A stretch of 64,000 nucleotides of DNA from the NCBI GenBank assembly GCA_035571515.1, contig DATNCQ010000141.1, forward strand, positions 81,187-145,186. The letters are read 5' to 3'. Both the position numbers and the translations under genes were made by a program. Positions 55,177 to 63,707 of the stretch are shown piece by piece. The notes under the pieces were generated by a model that saw nothing but the letters and a program-made list of their open reading frames with translations, was not told the origin of the DNA and searched no databases. The stretch is from Gp6-AA40 sp035571515 (GTDB lineage: Bacteria > Acidobacteriota > Vicinamibacteria > Vicinamibacterales > UBA2999). Positions within the stretch are counted from its first letter, which is position 1, and each line of letters opens with the position of its first letter.

Positions 55177-57435
55177 TTACGCCATCTCGAGCTTCGCGTA
55201 TTTGGCGCGCAGCGTCTTCTGCCCCACCGTGTTGAACCGGACGAGCAGCTTGATGTCGTCGTCGAGTTGCTCGACGGACAACACCGTTCCCAGGCCGAAC
55301 TGCGGATGACGGACGCGCACGCCGGGATGCAGCCCGGCGGGCACCGACTGGTCCTCGTCCGCGTACGGGTAATCGGGCTCTTCCCGCACCCTCCCGCCGC
55401 GGTTCCCGCGGCCGTACGGATTCGCCCGGAAGTTGGAAAACGAGGTCTGCGGCGCCAGGAAGGCCGAGGGGACCTCTTCGACGAGCGCGGCGGGAATTTC
55501 GTCGATGAACCGCGACGCGTCGGTTGACTGGTACTCGCCGAAGACCCGCCGTCGCGACGCCGACGTGAGCACGAGCCGCCGCTGCGCGCGCGTGATGCCG
55601 ACGTAGCAGAGGCGCCGCTCCTCCTCGAGCTCCGCTTCGTCCTCCGCGGAACGTGAGTGCGGAAAGAGCCCTTCCTCGAGCCCGGTGATCGTCACGACCG
55701 GAAACTCGAGCCCTTTCGCGCTGTGCAGCGTCATCAACAGCACGCGGGCATCGCGCGCGCCCGCTTCCTCGTCCACGTCGGACAGCAGCGACAACTGATC
55801 GACGAAGCCGGCCAGCGACGGCTCCGGGTTGCGCGTCTCGTACTCGCGCGCGGCCGAGACCAGCTCCGCGAGGTTCTCGATCCGGCTTTCGGCGTCCTCG
55901 CTTCGCTCCTCGCGCAGGTCCTGCAGGTAGCCGCTCTGGTCCAGGACTTTGCCCAGCGCGATCGAGACGGACTCGCGCGACGCCATGTCCGTCAGCGCCA
56001 GGATCAGCTCGCGGAACGCCGACAGCGACTGCGTGGCGCGCGGCGCCAGCAGGCGCCGGTCGACGGCGTGCACGAGCCGCGCCCACAGGGAATTGCTGGC
56101 GGCGACGGGCTGGAGCCCGGCCAGCAGCGGCGGACCCTCGTCATCGGCCGGCACGTCGACCGATTCGAGCGACTCCATCACGCCCTTTCCGACGCCGCGC
56201 GCCGGCACGTTGATCACCCGCCGGAGACTGACGTCGTCGTGCGGATTGAGCACGAGCTTCAGGTAGGCGAGCGCGTCCTTGATTTCCTTGCGCTCGTAGA
56301 AGCGGACGCCGCCGATGATCTTGTAGGCGATGCCGCCGCGCCGCAGCGCGTCTTCGAGCGTCCGCGACTGGGCGTTGGTTCGATACAGCACGGCAACCGT
56401 GTTTTCGACGTCCTCCTGCAGCGCGCCACGTGCGGTCCGTGCGATGAACTCGGCCTCGTCCAGGTCGTCGCCGGCGCGGTAATACAGGATCTTCGCGCCG
56501 CCCTTGCGCTCCGTATAGAGCCGCTTGTCCTTGCGGTTCCGGTTCTGCGAAATGACCGCCGACGCGGCGTCGAGAATCACCTGCGTCGACCGGTAGTTCC
56601 GCTCGAGGCGGACGATATGCGCCTCGGGAAAGTCGTGCTCGAAGTCGAGGATGTTGCGGAGGTCGGCGCCGCGCCACTTGTAGATCGACTGGTCCGGGTC
56701 GCCGACCACGCACAGGTTGCGGTGCCGGCCCGCGAGCCGCTGGATGAGCAGGTATTGCGGGCGGTTGGTGTCCTGGTATTCGTCGACCATGACGTGCACG
56801 AACTTGTTGCTGTACCGCTCGCGGACGGCTTCGGCCTTCTCGAACAGCTCCACGGTCTTCAGGAGCAGGTCGTCGAAGTCGAGCGCGTTGGCGTCACGCA
56901 GTGCCTTCACGTAGAGCTCGTACAACTTGCCAATCTGGGCGTCGCGCGGATGCCAGGAGTTCGCCGTGAAGACTTCCGGCCCCTCCATCCGGTTCTTGGC
57001 GTGGCTGATGCGCGCCAGCGCCAGTCGCGGCTGGACGGCGCTTTCCTCGCCGCCGACCTGCCGCAGCGCCTGCTTCATCACCGTGAGCTGGTCGGTGGAG
57101 TCGTAGATCACGAAGTCGCGCGAGAGCCCGATGTGGGGCGCCTCGCGGCGCAGCAGCCGCGCGCACAGGGCGTGGAACGTGGAAATCCACATCCGCCGGC
57201 AGTCCACGCCCAGGAGCGTCTCGACGCGCGTCCGCATCTCTTCGGCCGCCTTGTTGGTGAAGGTGACGGCGAGAAATCGGTCGGGCTCGCAGAGGCCTTC
57301 GCTGACGAGATGCGCGATGCGGTGCGCGATGACGCGCGTCTTGCCGGAGCCCGCGCCGGCGAGAATCAGCAGCGGGCCTTTGGCGTGAAGAACGGCTTCC
57401 TGTTGCTCAGGATTGAGGGCGGAGAGCAGGTCCAT
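55177..57435 (-). CDS. pcrA: UvrD/PcrA-type DNA helicase
   Basis: The protein has 752 residues. Motifs in order: Q-motif LNPEQQEAVLH, Walker A AGAGSGKTRVIAHRIAHL (about 25-42), DEYQDTNRPQY (motif II), GDPDQSIYKWRGAD (III), LERNYRSTQ (IV), MTLHSAKGLEFPVVTITGLEEGLFPHSR (V, read in parts) and GITRAQRRL (VI). The C-terminus ends in a Tudor-like domain (VRHPQFGLGTVLSVEQLDDDIKLLVRF, read in parts) that binds RNA polymerase in PcrA. It works in nucleotide excision repair and in clearing replication conflicts. A repeat-filled spacer separates it from glmS. Confidence 0.95.
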   Translation of the reverse strand: MDLLSALNPEQQEAVLHAKGPLLILAGAGSGKTRVIAHRIAHLVSEGLCEPDRFLAVTFTNKAAEEMRTRVETLLGVDCRRMWISTFHALCARLLRREAPHIGLSRDFVIYDSTDQLTVMKQALRQVGGEESAVQPRLALARISHAKNRMEGPEVFTANSWHPRDAQIGKLYELYVKALRDANALDFDDLLLKTVELFEKAEAVRERYSNKFVHVMVDEYQDTNRPQYLLIQRLAGRHRNLCVVGDPDQSIYKWRGADLRNILDFEHDFPEAHIVRLERNYRSTQVILDAASAVISQNRNRKDKRLYTERKGGAKILYYRAGDDLDEAEFIARTARGALQEDVENTVAVLYRTNAQSRTLEDALRRGGIAYKIIGGVRFYERKEIKDALAYLKLVLNPHDDVSLRRVINVPARGVGKGVMESLESVDVPADDEGPPLLAGLQPVAASNSLWARLVHAVDRRLLAPRATQSLSAFRELILALTDMASRESVSIALGKVLDQSGYLQDLREERSEDAESRIENLAELVSAAREYETRNPEPSLAGFVDQLSLLSDVDEEAGARDARVLLMTLHSAKGLEFPVVTITGLEEGLFPHSRSAEDEAELEEERRLCYVGITRAQRRLVLTSASRRRVFGEYQSTDASRFIDEIPAALVEEVPSAFLAPQTSFSNFRANPYGRGNRGGRVREEPDYPYADEDQSVPAGLHPGVRVRHPQFGLGTVLSVEQLDDDIKLLVRFNTVGQKTLRAKYAKLEMA

Positions 57436-57436
57436 T

Positions 57437-57506
57437 CAGCGGGCAGCTTGCAGCGGGCAGCGGGCAGCAAAGAATTCACTGCCGGCTGCCAGCTGCCGAC
57501 TGCCCA
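57437..57506. repeat. GGCAGC-type palindromic repeat between glmS and pcrA
   Basis: Units of GCAGCGGGCAGC on the left and GGCTGCCAGCTGCC on the right are inverted copies around an AT-richer centre (AAAGAATTCA). It fills the whole spacer. On the minus strand it follows the glmS stop and precedes the pcrA start, so it may form a large hairpin in the transcript. Confidence 0.65.
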
Positions 57507-59351
57507 CTATTCTACCGTCACGCTCTTCGCGAGGTTCCTCGGCTGATCGACGTCGCAGCCGCGGCGGACGGCGATGTGGTACGCCAGCAGCTGGAGCGGG
57601 ATGGTCATCACGATCGGCGTCAGCAGTGGCGTCGTCGACGGCAGCGGCACCATCACGTCGCGCTGCGGGTCGAGCACGGCGGCCATCCGCGCGTCGCCCT
57701 CGGTCGTCAGCGCAATCACCGAACCGCCGCGGGCCTTCGCCTCCTGGACGTTGCCGATCATCTTCTCGAACACGTGGTCGTTGGGCGCAATCGCCACGAC
57801 GGGCATCTGCTCGTCGATGAGCGCGATCGGCCCGTGCTTCATCTCCCCGGCCGGATACCCTTCGGCGTGGATGTAGGAGATTTCCTTGAGCTTCAGCGCC
57901 CCTTCGAGCGCGATCGGGTAGTTGATTCCCCGGCCCAGGAACAGGAAATCGGTGCGGTTGTAGAACCGCTCCGCGACCTTCTCCATCGCCGCCGCCGCCT
58001 TGATCGTCTGCTCGATGATGTGCGGCAGCTGCAGCAGCTCCGCGATGTGGTTGCGGATTTGCGCCGGGGCGAGGGTGCCGCGCACCTGCGCCATGTAGAG
58101 CGCCAGGAGCTGCAGGGCGACCAGCTGCGACGTGAAGGCCTTGGTGGAGGCGACGCCGATTTCCGGCCCCGCGTGCGTGTAGACGGTCCCCTCCGCGTCA
58201 CGCGTCGCCATGCTGCCGACGACGTTGCAGATGGCGATGCTGCCGGCGCCCTTGCGCTTGGCCTCGCGGAGCGCGGCCAGCGTATCAGCCGTCTCGCCCG
58301 ACTGCGTGATGACGATGGCGAGCTCGTTCGACGCGACGATCGGGTTGCGATACCGGTACTCGGAGCCGTAATCGACCTCGACGGGCACCTGCGCGAGCGC
58401 CTCGATCAGGTATTTGCCGACCAGCCCCGCGTGCCACGACGTGCCGCAGGCGATGATGCTCACCTTCTGGACCGCGCGCAGCGTGTCCTCCGAGATGTTC
58501 AGGTCCTCGAGAAAGATCTGCCCGCGATCGAGCGAGACCCGCCCGAGCACCGTGTCGCGCGCGGCCGTCGGCTGCTCGTAGATTTCCTTGAGCATGAAGT
58601 GCTTGTGGCCGCCCTTTTCCGCCGCGATCGGGTCCCACAGCACGCGCTGCGTCGTTTTCGAGACTGCCTGTCCCGCGTAGTCGGTGAACTGCACGCCGGA
58701 GCGCGTGATGACCGCCATCTCCTCGTCGCCGAGGAACACGACGTCGCGCGTGTGCGCGAGGATTGCCGGGATGTCGGACGCGACGAAGAACTCGTCCTTG
58801 CCGAGGCCGATGACGATCGGCGGGCCGTTGCGGACGGCGACAATCTTCTCCGGGTCCTCCACCGACACGAGCACGATCGCGAACATGCCGCGCATGTACG
58901 TCAGCGCGCGGCGCACCGCGTTCTCGAGGCCGTCGTCGTGCATCTCGCGCTCGACGAGGTGCGCGACGATCTCGGTGTCGGTTTCGGTCTTGAACTCGTG
59001 GCCCTGGGACTGGAGCTCCTTTTTCAGCTCCAGGTAGTTCTCGATGATGCCGTTGTGGACGACGACGATGCGCCCGGTGCAATCACGGTGCGGGTGCGCG
59101 TTCTCTTCGGTCGGGCGGCCGTGCGTTGCCCAGCGCGTGTGGCCGACGCCGTAGAGACCGTCGACCGGCTCGACGCGGATGGCCTGTTCGAGATTCGCCA
59201 GCTTGCCGGCCGACCGGCGCAGCGAAATCCCCTCGGGGCTGACCACCGCGACCCCCGCGGAGTCATAGCCGCGATATTCCATCCGGCGCAGGCCCTCGAT
59301 GAGGACCGGCACCACGGGCTTCGAGCCGATGTATCCGATGATTCCGCACAT
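57507..59351 (-). CDS. glmS: Glutamine-fructose-6-phosphate aminotransferase (isomerizing)
   Basis: The protein has 614 residues. Cys2 is the glutaminase nucleophile (MCGIIGYIGS). RMEYRGYDSAGVAV and TRWATHGRPTEENAHPH follow. Two SIS domains bind the sugar phosphate (CGTSWHAGLVGKYLIEAL and LGRGINYPIALEGALKLKEIS, parts shown), and the C-terminus ends LAKSVTVE. It makes glucosamine-6-phosphate, the first step to UDP-GlcNAc. GlmU is encoded 23 bases upstream in the same direction. I saw no glmS ribozyme in that short spacer. Confidence 0.97.
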   Translation of the reverse strand: MCGIIGYIGSKPVVPVLIEGLRRMEYRGYDSAGVAVVSPEGISLRRSAGKLANLEQAIRVEPVDGLYGVGHTRWATHGRPTEENAHPHRDCTGRIVVVHNGIIENYLELKKELQSQGHEFKTETDTEIVAHLVEREMHDDGLENAVRRALTYMRGMFAIVLVSVEDPEKIVAVRNGPPIVIGLGKDEFFVASDIPAILAHTRDVVFLGDEEMAVITRSGVQFTDYAGQAVSKTTQRVLWDPIAAEKGGHKHFMLKEIYEQPTAARDTVLGRVSLDRGQIFLEDLNISEDTLRAVQKVSIIACGTSWHAGLVGKYLIEALAQVPVEVDYGSEYRYRNPIVASNELAIVITQSGETADTLAALREAKRKGAGSIAICNVVGSMATRDAEGTVYTHAGPEIGVASTKAFTSQLVALQLLALYMAQVRGTLAPAQIRNHIAELLQLPHIIEQTIKAAAAMEKVAERFYNRTDFLFLGRGINYPIALEGALKLKEISYIHAEGYPAGEMKHGPIALIDEQMPVVAIAPNDHVFEKMIGNVQEAKARGGSVIALTTEGDARMAAVLDPQRDVMVPLPSTTPLLTPIVMTIPLQLLAYHIAVRRGCDVDQPRNLAKSVTVE

Positions 59352-59374
59352 AAACTGTCTTCCTTGGCTTGCGC

Positions 59375-60766
59375 CTAGTCCTTGCTGTTTTGTGCTTTCC
59401 TGCGCTCCACCCAGCCGTCCACGTTCGCCTGGCGGCCCCGGGCGATGCCGAGCGCGCCGTCCGGCACGTCCTCGGTAATCGACGAGCCGGCCGCCACGTA
59501 GGCACCCTTGCCGACTCGCACCGGGGCGATCAACTGGCTGTCGCTGCCGATGAATGCCCCGTCCTCGATGATCGTCGGGTACTTCTTCGTCCCGTCGTAG
59601 TTGCAGGTGATGGTTCCGGCGCCGACATTCACCCGCTCGCCGATGGTGGCATCGCCGAGGTAGGTAAGGTGATTGGCCTTCGAGCCCGCTCCCATCGTGG
59701 TCTTCTTCAACTCCACGAAATTGCCGATCTTTGCCCGTTCGCCCACCACCGACTCCGGCCGCAGGTGCGCGAACGGACCGACCGAGGCGCTCTCTGCAAT
59801 ACGCGAACCGATGATGAGGCAGAAGTTCAGGATCACGGATTTGTCGGCGATCTCGGAGCCGACGATGCGGACGTGGCTGTGGATCTCGCAGGCCGCCCCA
59901 ATCCGGCTCTGTCCCTCGATGGCCACGCCGGGGTGTATCACCGTGTCGGGGCCGATTTCGACGTCCGGATCGATGTAGGTCGTGGCCGGGTCGACGATGG
60001 TGACGCCGGCTGCCATCAGTTCTTCGTTTTTTGTCTGTCTCACGATTCGGCTCACTTCCGCGAGTTCGGTGCGGCTGTTGATCCCCCGGATTTCCTGGGG
60101 ATTGTCGACAACGAGCGATTCGACCGGCAGCTTCCGCCGGCGGTAGATGGCAATCAGGTCGGTCAGGTAGTACTCGCCCTGGGCGTTTTGCGAGGCGATT
60201 CCGCGCAGCGCGTCGAACAGCGGCGCCAGGTCGAAGGCGTAGATACCGCCGTTGATCTCTCGAATCTGACGCACGTCCGGCGACGCGTCACGCTCCTCGA
60301 CGATCCGGGCGATGCGTCCCCTCGTGCGAACGATGCGCCCGTAGCCGTAGGGCCGTTCGACGACGGCCGTCACGACGGTTGCGGCGGCGTTGGCGGCCTG
60401 ATGTGCCTCGACCAGCCGGCGCAGCGTGGCGCCCTTGAGGAGGGGAACGTCGCCCGACAGAAGGACCAGGGTCCCCTGTTTTCCGGCAAGCCGCGCCTCG
60501 GCCTGTTGGAGGGCGTGGGCGGTTCCGAGTTGCGGCTCCTGCACCACGAAGCCAAGGTTTGGGCGATCGCCTACGGCAGCGCGTACCGATTCGGCGCCGT
60601 GGCCGATGACAAGAGTCACCGTGGAGGGAGAAATCGCATCCGCGGCCCGCAGCACGTGCTCCAGTAATGGCTGGCCGACCAGTGAGTGAAGCACCTTGGG
60701 CAGCCTGGATTTCATCCTGGTTCCCTGCCCGGCAGCCAGAACGACGACGTGAGTTTCCGAGGGCAT
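59375..60766 (-). CDS. glmU: Bifunctional GlcNAc-1-P uridyltransferase / GlcN-1-P acetyltransferase
   Basis: The protein has 463 residues. The N-terminal pyrophosphorylase has LAAGQGTRMKSRLPKVLHSL and VLLSGDVPLL. The C-terminal left-handed beta-helix has repeated hexapeptides (IGPDTVIHPGVAIEG, VGPFAHLRPESVVGERAKIG) and the acetyltransferase segment NHLTYLGDATIGERVNVGAGTITCNYDG, read in parts. It makes UDP-GlcNAc for peptidoglycan, LPS and probably the glycan encoded at the left. It starts 11 bases after the rsmI stop, so rsmI-glmU-glmS may form one operon. Confidence 0.97.
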   Translation of the reverse strand: MPSETHVVVLAAGQGTRMKSRLPKVLHSLVGQPLLEHVLRAADAISPSTVTLVIGHGAESVRAAVGDRPNLGFVVQEPQLGTAHALQQAEARLAGKQGTLVLLSGDVPLLKGATLRRLVEAHQAANAAATVVTAVVERPYGYGRIVRTRGRIARIVEERDASPDVRQIREINGGIYAFDLAPLFDALRGIASQNAQGEYYLTDLIAIYRRRKLPVESLVVDNPQEIRGINSRTELAEVSRIVRQTKNEELMAAGVTIVDPATTYIDPDVEIGPDTVIHPGVAIEGQSRIGAACEIHSHVRIVGSEIADKSVILNFCLIIGSRIAESASVGPFAHLRPESVVGERAKIGNFVELKKTTMGAGSKANHLTYLGDATIGERVNVGAGTITCNYDGTKKYPTIIEDGAFIGSDSQLIAPVRVGKGAYVAAGSSITEDVPDGALGIARGRQANVDGWVERRKAQNSKD

Positions 60767-60777
60767 CGCTAATAAGG

Positions 60778-61626
60778 TTAAATACCCAATTTTTTGGCCC
60801 GCTCGATCGCCGAATACACGTCCCTGGGCCTCCGGCCTGACCGTTTGGCGAGTTCGACGACGGCCTGACGTCTAGAGCCGCCGTCGATTTCAGTTATTCG
60901 ACCAAATTCGCGCACGACGTCTTCATCTGTGAGGCTGATCTCGTTGCTTGTCAGTTGATTAACGGCCGGACCGACGATGATGGTGAACTCGCCGCGGGGG
61001 TCCGAGAAGCGCTCGACGAGCTCGGACGCGGTGCCGCGAACGACCTCCTGGTGGAGTTTCGTCAGCTCACGCGCCACTGTAATTGGTCTATCGACCAATA
61101 TAGGCCCAGCTTGGCGTAACGTGGCCTGAATTCGATGTGGTGTTTCGAAGAACGAGAAGGTATGAGGCGTCTTACAGACCTCCTCCAGCCAACGTTTGCG
61201 GTCATTAGCCTTATTAGGTGCGAACCCAAAGACCGTGAACGGCACCATCTTAAATCCTGACGCGATGAGGGCGGCAAGGGGTGCACTGGCTCCAGGGATG
61301 GGATCCACACGGATCCCTCGTTCGACGGCCTGCTGAACGAGCTCCAGACCGGGATCCGAGACGCCAGGCGTGCCCGCGTCGCTCACGATGGCCACGTTCT
61401 GACCGGCCTCGAGTCGACTGATGAGCTGGGGCACACGCGAGCGCGTGTTGTGTTCGTGAAAACTGACCATCCTCGTCTCAATCTCATGATGGCCGAGCAG
61501 CCGCGCCGTTCGCCGCGTGTCTTCGGCCGCAATGACGTCCACCTCGCGGAGCACGCGCAGCGCCCGGAGCGTGATGTCTTCGAGGTTGCCAATGGGGGTC
61601 GCGACCACGTACAACGTGCCGGACAT
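60778..61626 (-). CDS. rsmI: 16S rRNA 2'-O-methyltransferase RsmI
   Basis: The protein has 282 residues. The tetrapyrrole-methylase fold opens with LYVVATPIGNLEDITLRALR. EDTRRTARLL, SDAGTPGVSDPGLELV and PIPGASAPLAALIASG follow, the RsmI signatures. The C-terminal helix-turn-helix-like part (RRQAVVELAKRSGRRPRDVYSA) is present. It methylates C1402 of 16S rRNA. Parts of the gene (about 61070-61250) use more A and T than the neighbouring genes, a possible sign of different ancestry or weaker selection. Confidence 0.95.
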   Translation of the reverse strand: MSGTLYVVATPIGNLEDITLRALRVLREVDVIAAEDTRRTARLLGHHEIETRMVSFHEHNTRSRVPQLISRLEAGQNVAIVSDAGTPGVSDPGLELVQQAVERGIRVDPIPGASAPLAALIASGFKMVPFTVFGFAPNKANDRKRWLEEVCKTPHTFSFFETPHRIQATLRQAGPILVDRPITVARELTKLHQEVVRGTASELVERFSDPRGEFTIIVGPAVNQLTSNEISLTDEDVVREFGRITEIDGGSRRQAVVELAKRSGRRPRDVYSAIERAKKLGI

Positions 61627-61706
61627 CGGGAAGGACAGTAGATTATTGTACCATTGCGGGATGTGCGCTCACCGAGTCGAGCAGCAGAGCGCCGCCATGA
61701 TCAGGC

Positions 61707-63365
61707 ATGTACCCATCGGAGCCGTTCCCGCATTTTGTCGACGACTACCTCGCCTATCTTTACGAGGTTTGTCCGACCCAGGCGACGCTCGACGGCATCC
61801 ACCTGCACGATGACCTCCTCGAGGACCTGAGCCGAACGGCCATCGACGCCCACGTCCGGGCGTTATCCGGGTTCGGCCGCCGGCTCCATCAGATCGATCC
61901 GGCCACCCTCCCGCCCACCGAGCAGATCGAACACCCCATCGTCGCCTCGAACATCGAGGCGCGGATGTTCGAGTTCGAGGATGTCCGCACCTGGGAGCGG
62001 AACCCGCAGATTTACGCGGACCTGATTGGGACGAGCCTCGCCGGCCAGGCGCTGTTCGCGTATGCCCCGGAGGCAGAGCGGGCGCGCCGCATCGTCTCGA
62101 AGCTGCGGCAGGTGCCGCGCCTCGTGCAGGCCGCGCGCGAGAACATCCGGGACACGCCCGGCATCTTCGTCAAGATGGGCCTCGAGAGCTGGCGCGGCAT
62201 CCTCAAGTTCATCGACGCCGACCTGCCGCGCGCCTTCGCCTCGCTCGACGACCTGCACATCCTCGGCGACCTGGCGGACACCTCCGCGGAAGCGTCGAGC
62301 GCGATCAAGGGGTACATCGAGTACCTCGAAACCGATCTCGCGCCGAGAGCGAAGGCATCGTTCCGCCTCGGACGGGAGCGGTTCGAGAAGAAGCTGCGGC
62401 TCGAGGAAGGCATCACGTTCACGGCGGACCGCCTCCTCGCCATCGCGCTGCGCGAGCTGCACGAGGTGCAGGAGGAGTTCCGCACCGTCGCCGGCCGGCT
62501 GCCCGGCGGCGACGTCCAGACGGCGTGGCGCGCCGCGACCCAGCGGCATCCCGCCCCCGGCGAGGTCGTCAAGGCCGCGCAGGCGCAGGTCAAGGAGCTC
62601 GAGCAGTTCCTCCGCCGCCAGTCGATCGTCACCGTCCCGGACGGCGAGCCCGTCGTCGTCGCGCCGACGCCCGAGTTCTATCGCTGGACGTTCGCGTCGA
62701 TGTGGACGCCCGGCCCGTTCGAGGCCAAACCGAGCCGCGCATATTACTACCTGACCGACGCGGATCGGAGCTGGCCGGCCGAGCGGCAGGAAGAGCACCT
62801 GCGGTACTTCAACTACCCGATCCTCTGGCACATCTCCATTCACGAGGCTTACCCGGGCCACTTCCTCCACTTCCAGCACCTGCGCCAGGTCGAGTCGAAG
62901 GTCCGGAAGTCGGTCTTCTTCGCGTCGGCCTCGCTGGTCGAAGGATGGGCGCACTACTGCGAGCAGATGATGGTCGAAGCGGGGTTCCGGCGGAACGAGC
63001 CGGAGATCAAGCTCGGACAGCTTGCCGAGGCGCTGGTCCGCCTGGCGCGCTTCATCGTCTGCATCCGTCTTCACTGCGAGGACATGTCGGTGGAGCAGGG
63101 GATGCGGTTCTTCCGCGACGAGGCGTTCCTCGAAGAGGGAACCGCGCGAAAGGAAGCCGAACGCGGCACGTTCGATCCGACGTATCTCGTCTACTCCGTC
63201 GGCAAGCTGATGATGCTGAAGCTGCGGCGCGACTTCAAGGAGCAGCAGGGCGGCAAGTACTCGCTGCGCGCGTTCCACGACGCCGTGCTCGCGCAGGGGT
63301 GCGCGCCGTTTTCCGCGATGCGGCGCCTGCTGCTCAACGACTCCGTCGACGCGATGCTGGAGTGA
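61707..63365 (+). CDS. DUF885-family protein, probable metallopeptidase
   Basis: The protein has 552 residues and no signal peptide. It is mainly helical. Near residue 385 is HISIHEAYPGHFLHFQHL, holding the HExxxGH metal-site motif of this family, and 30 residues later EGWAHYCEQMM gives the likely third ligand. FLEEGTARKEAERGTFDPTYLVYSVGK closes the domain (parts shown). Members are thought to be zinc carboxypeptidases or oligopeptidases related in fold to M2/M3 enzymes; the substrate is unknown. It is transcribed divergently from rsmI. Confidence 0.85.
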   Translation: MYPSEPFPHFVDDYLAYLYEVCPTQATLDGIHLHDDLLEDLSRTAIDAHVRALSGFGRRLHQIDPATLPPTEQIEHPIVASNIEARMFEFEDVRTWERNPQIYADLIGTSLAGQALFAYAPEAERARRIVSKLRQVPRLVQAARENIRDTPGIFVKMGLESWRGILKFIDADLPRAFASLDDLHILGDLADTSAEASSAIKGYIEYLETDLAPRAKASFRLGRERFEKKLRLEEGITFTADRLLAIALRELHEVQEEFRTVAGRLPGGDVQTAWRAATQRHPAPGEVVKAAQAQVKELEQFLRRQSIVTVPDGEPVVVAPTPEFYRWTFASMWTPGPFEAKPSRAYYYLTDADRSWPAERQEEHLRYFNYPILWHISIHEAYPGHFLHFQHLRQVESKVRKSVFFASASLVEGWAHYCEQMMVEAGFRRNEPEIKLGQLAEALVRLARFIVCIRLHCEDMSVEQGMRFFRDEAFLEEGTARKEAERGTFDPTYLVYSVGKLMMLKLRRDFKEQQGGKYSLRAFHDAVLAQGCAPFSAMRRLLLNDSVDAMLE

Positions 63366-63383
63366 GGGTACTGGAGTAAGAAC

Positions 63384-63707
63384 GTGCCGTTATACGAATA
63401 CGAGTGCGACGCCTGCGGCCGCCGGTTCGAGGTGATTCAGAAGAAGTTTTCGGATCCGCCGGTGGACGTGTGCAAGGAGTGCGGCAAGGGGCCGGTTCGC
63501 CGCCTGCTCTCGTCGCCCGCGATTCAGTTCAAGGGATCGGGCTGGTACATCACCGACTACGCGAAGAAGTCGTCGAGCGACGGCGGCGCGACGGGAACGG
63601 GTGGCGCTGACAAGAAGGACAAGAAGGCGGAGACGAGCGACAAGAGCGATTCGACCACGAAGACCGACTCTGCGTCTTCGACGAATACGACAAAAAGCGA
63701 GAACTAG
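63384..63707 (+). CDS. FmdB-type zinc ribbon protein
   Basis: The protein has 107 residues from a GTG start. The zinc ribbon reads MPLYEYECDACGRRFEVIQK, and CKECGKG completes the two Cys pairs. RRLLSSPAIQFKGSGWYITDY is the usual second half. The last 40 residues are a low-complexity Lys/Ser/Thr/Asp tail. Such proteins are putative regulators of uncertain function. The stop codon shares the palindrome CTAG with the convergent galU stop. Confidence 0.85.
   Translation: MPLYEYECDACGRRFEVIQKKFSDPPVDVCKECGKGPVRRLLSSPAIQFKGSGWYITDYAKKSSSDGGATGTGGADKKDKKAETSDKSDSTTKTDSASSTNTTKSEN

Noticed and set aside
59352..59374. glmS ribozyme upstream of glmS
   Set aside because: Only 23 bases separate glmU and glmS, far too short for the ribozyme.
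61863..63278. A 471-codon minus-strand frame opposite the DUF885 gene
   Set aside because: The plus-strand protein has the HEAYPGH motif; the antisense frame has only biased composition.
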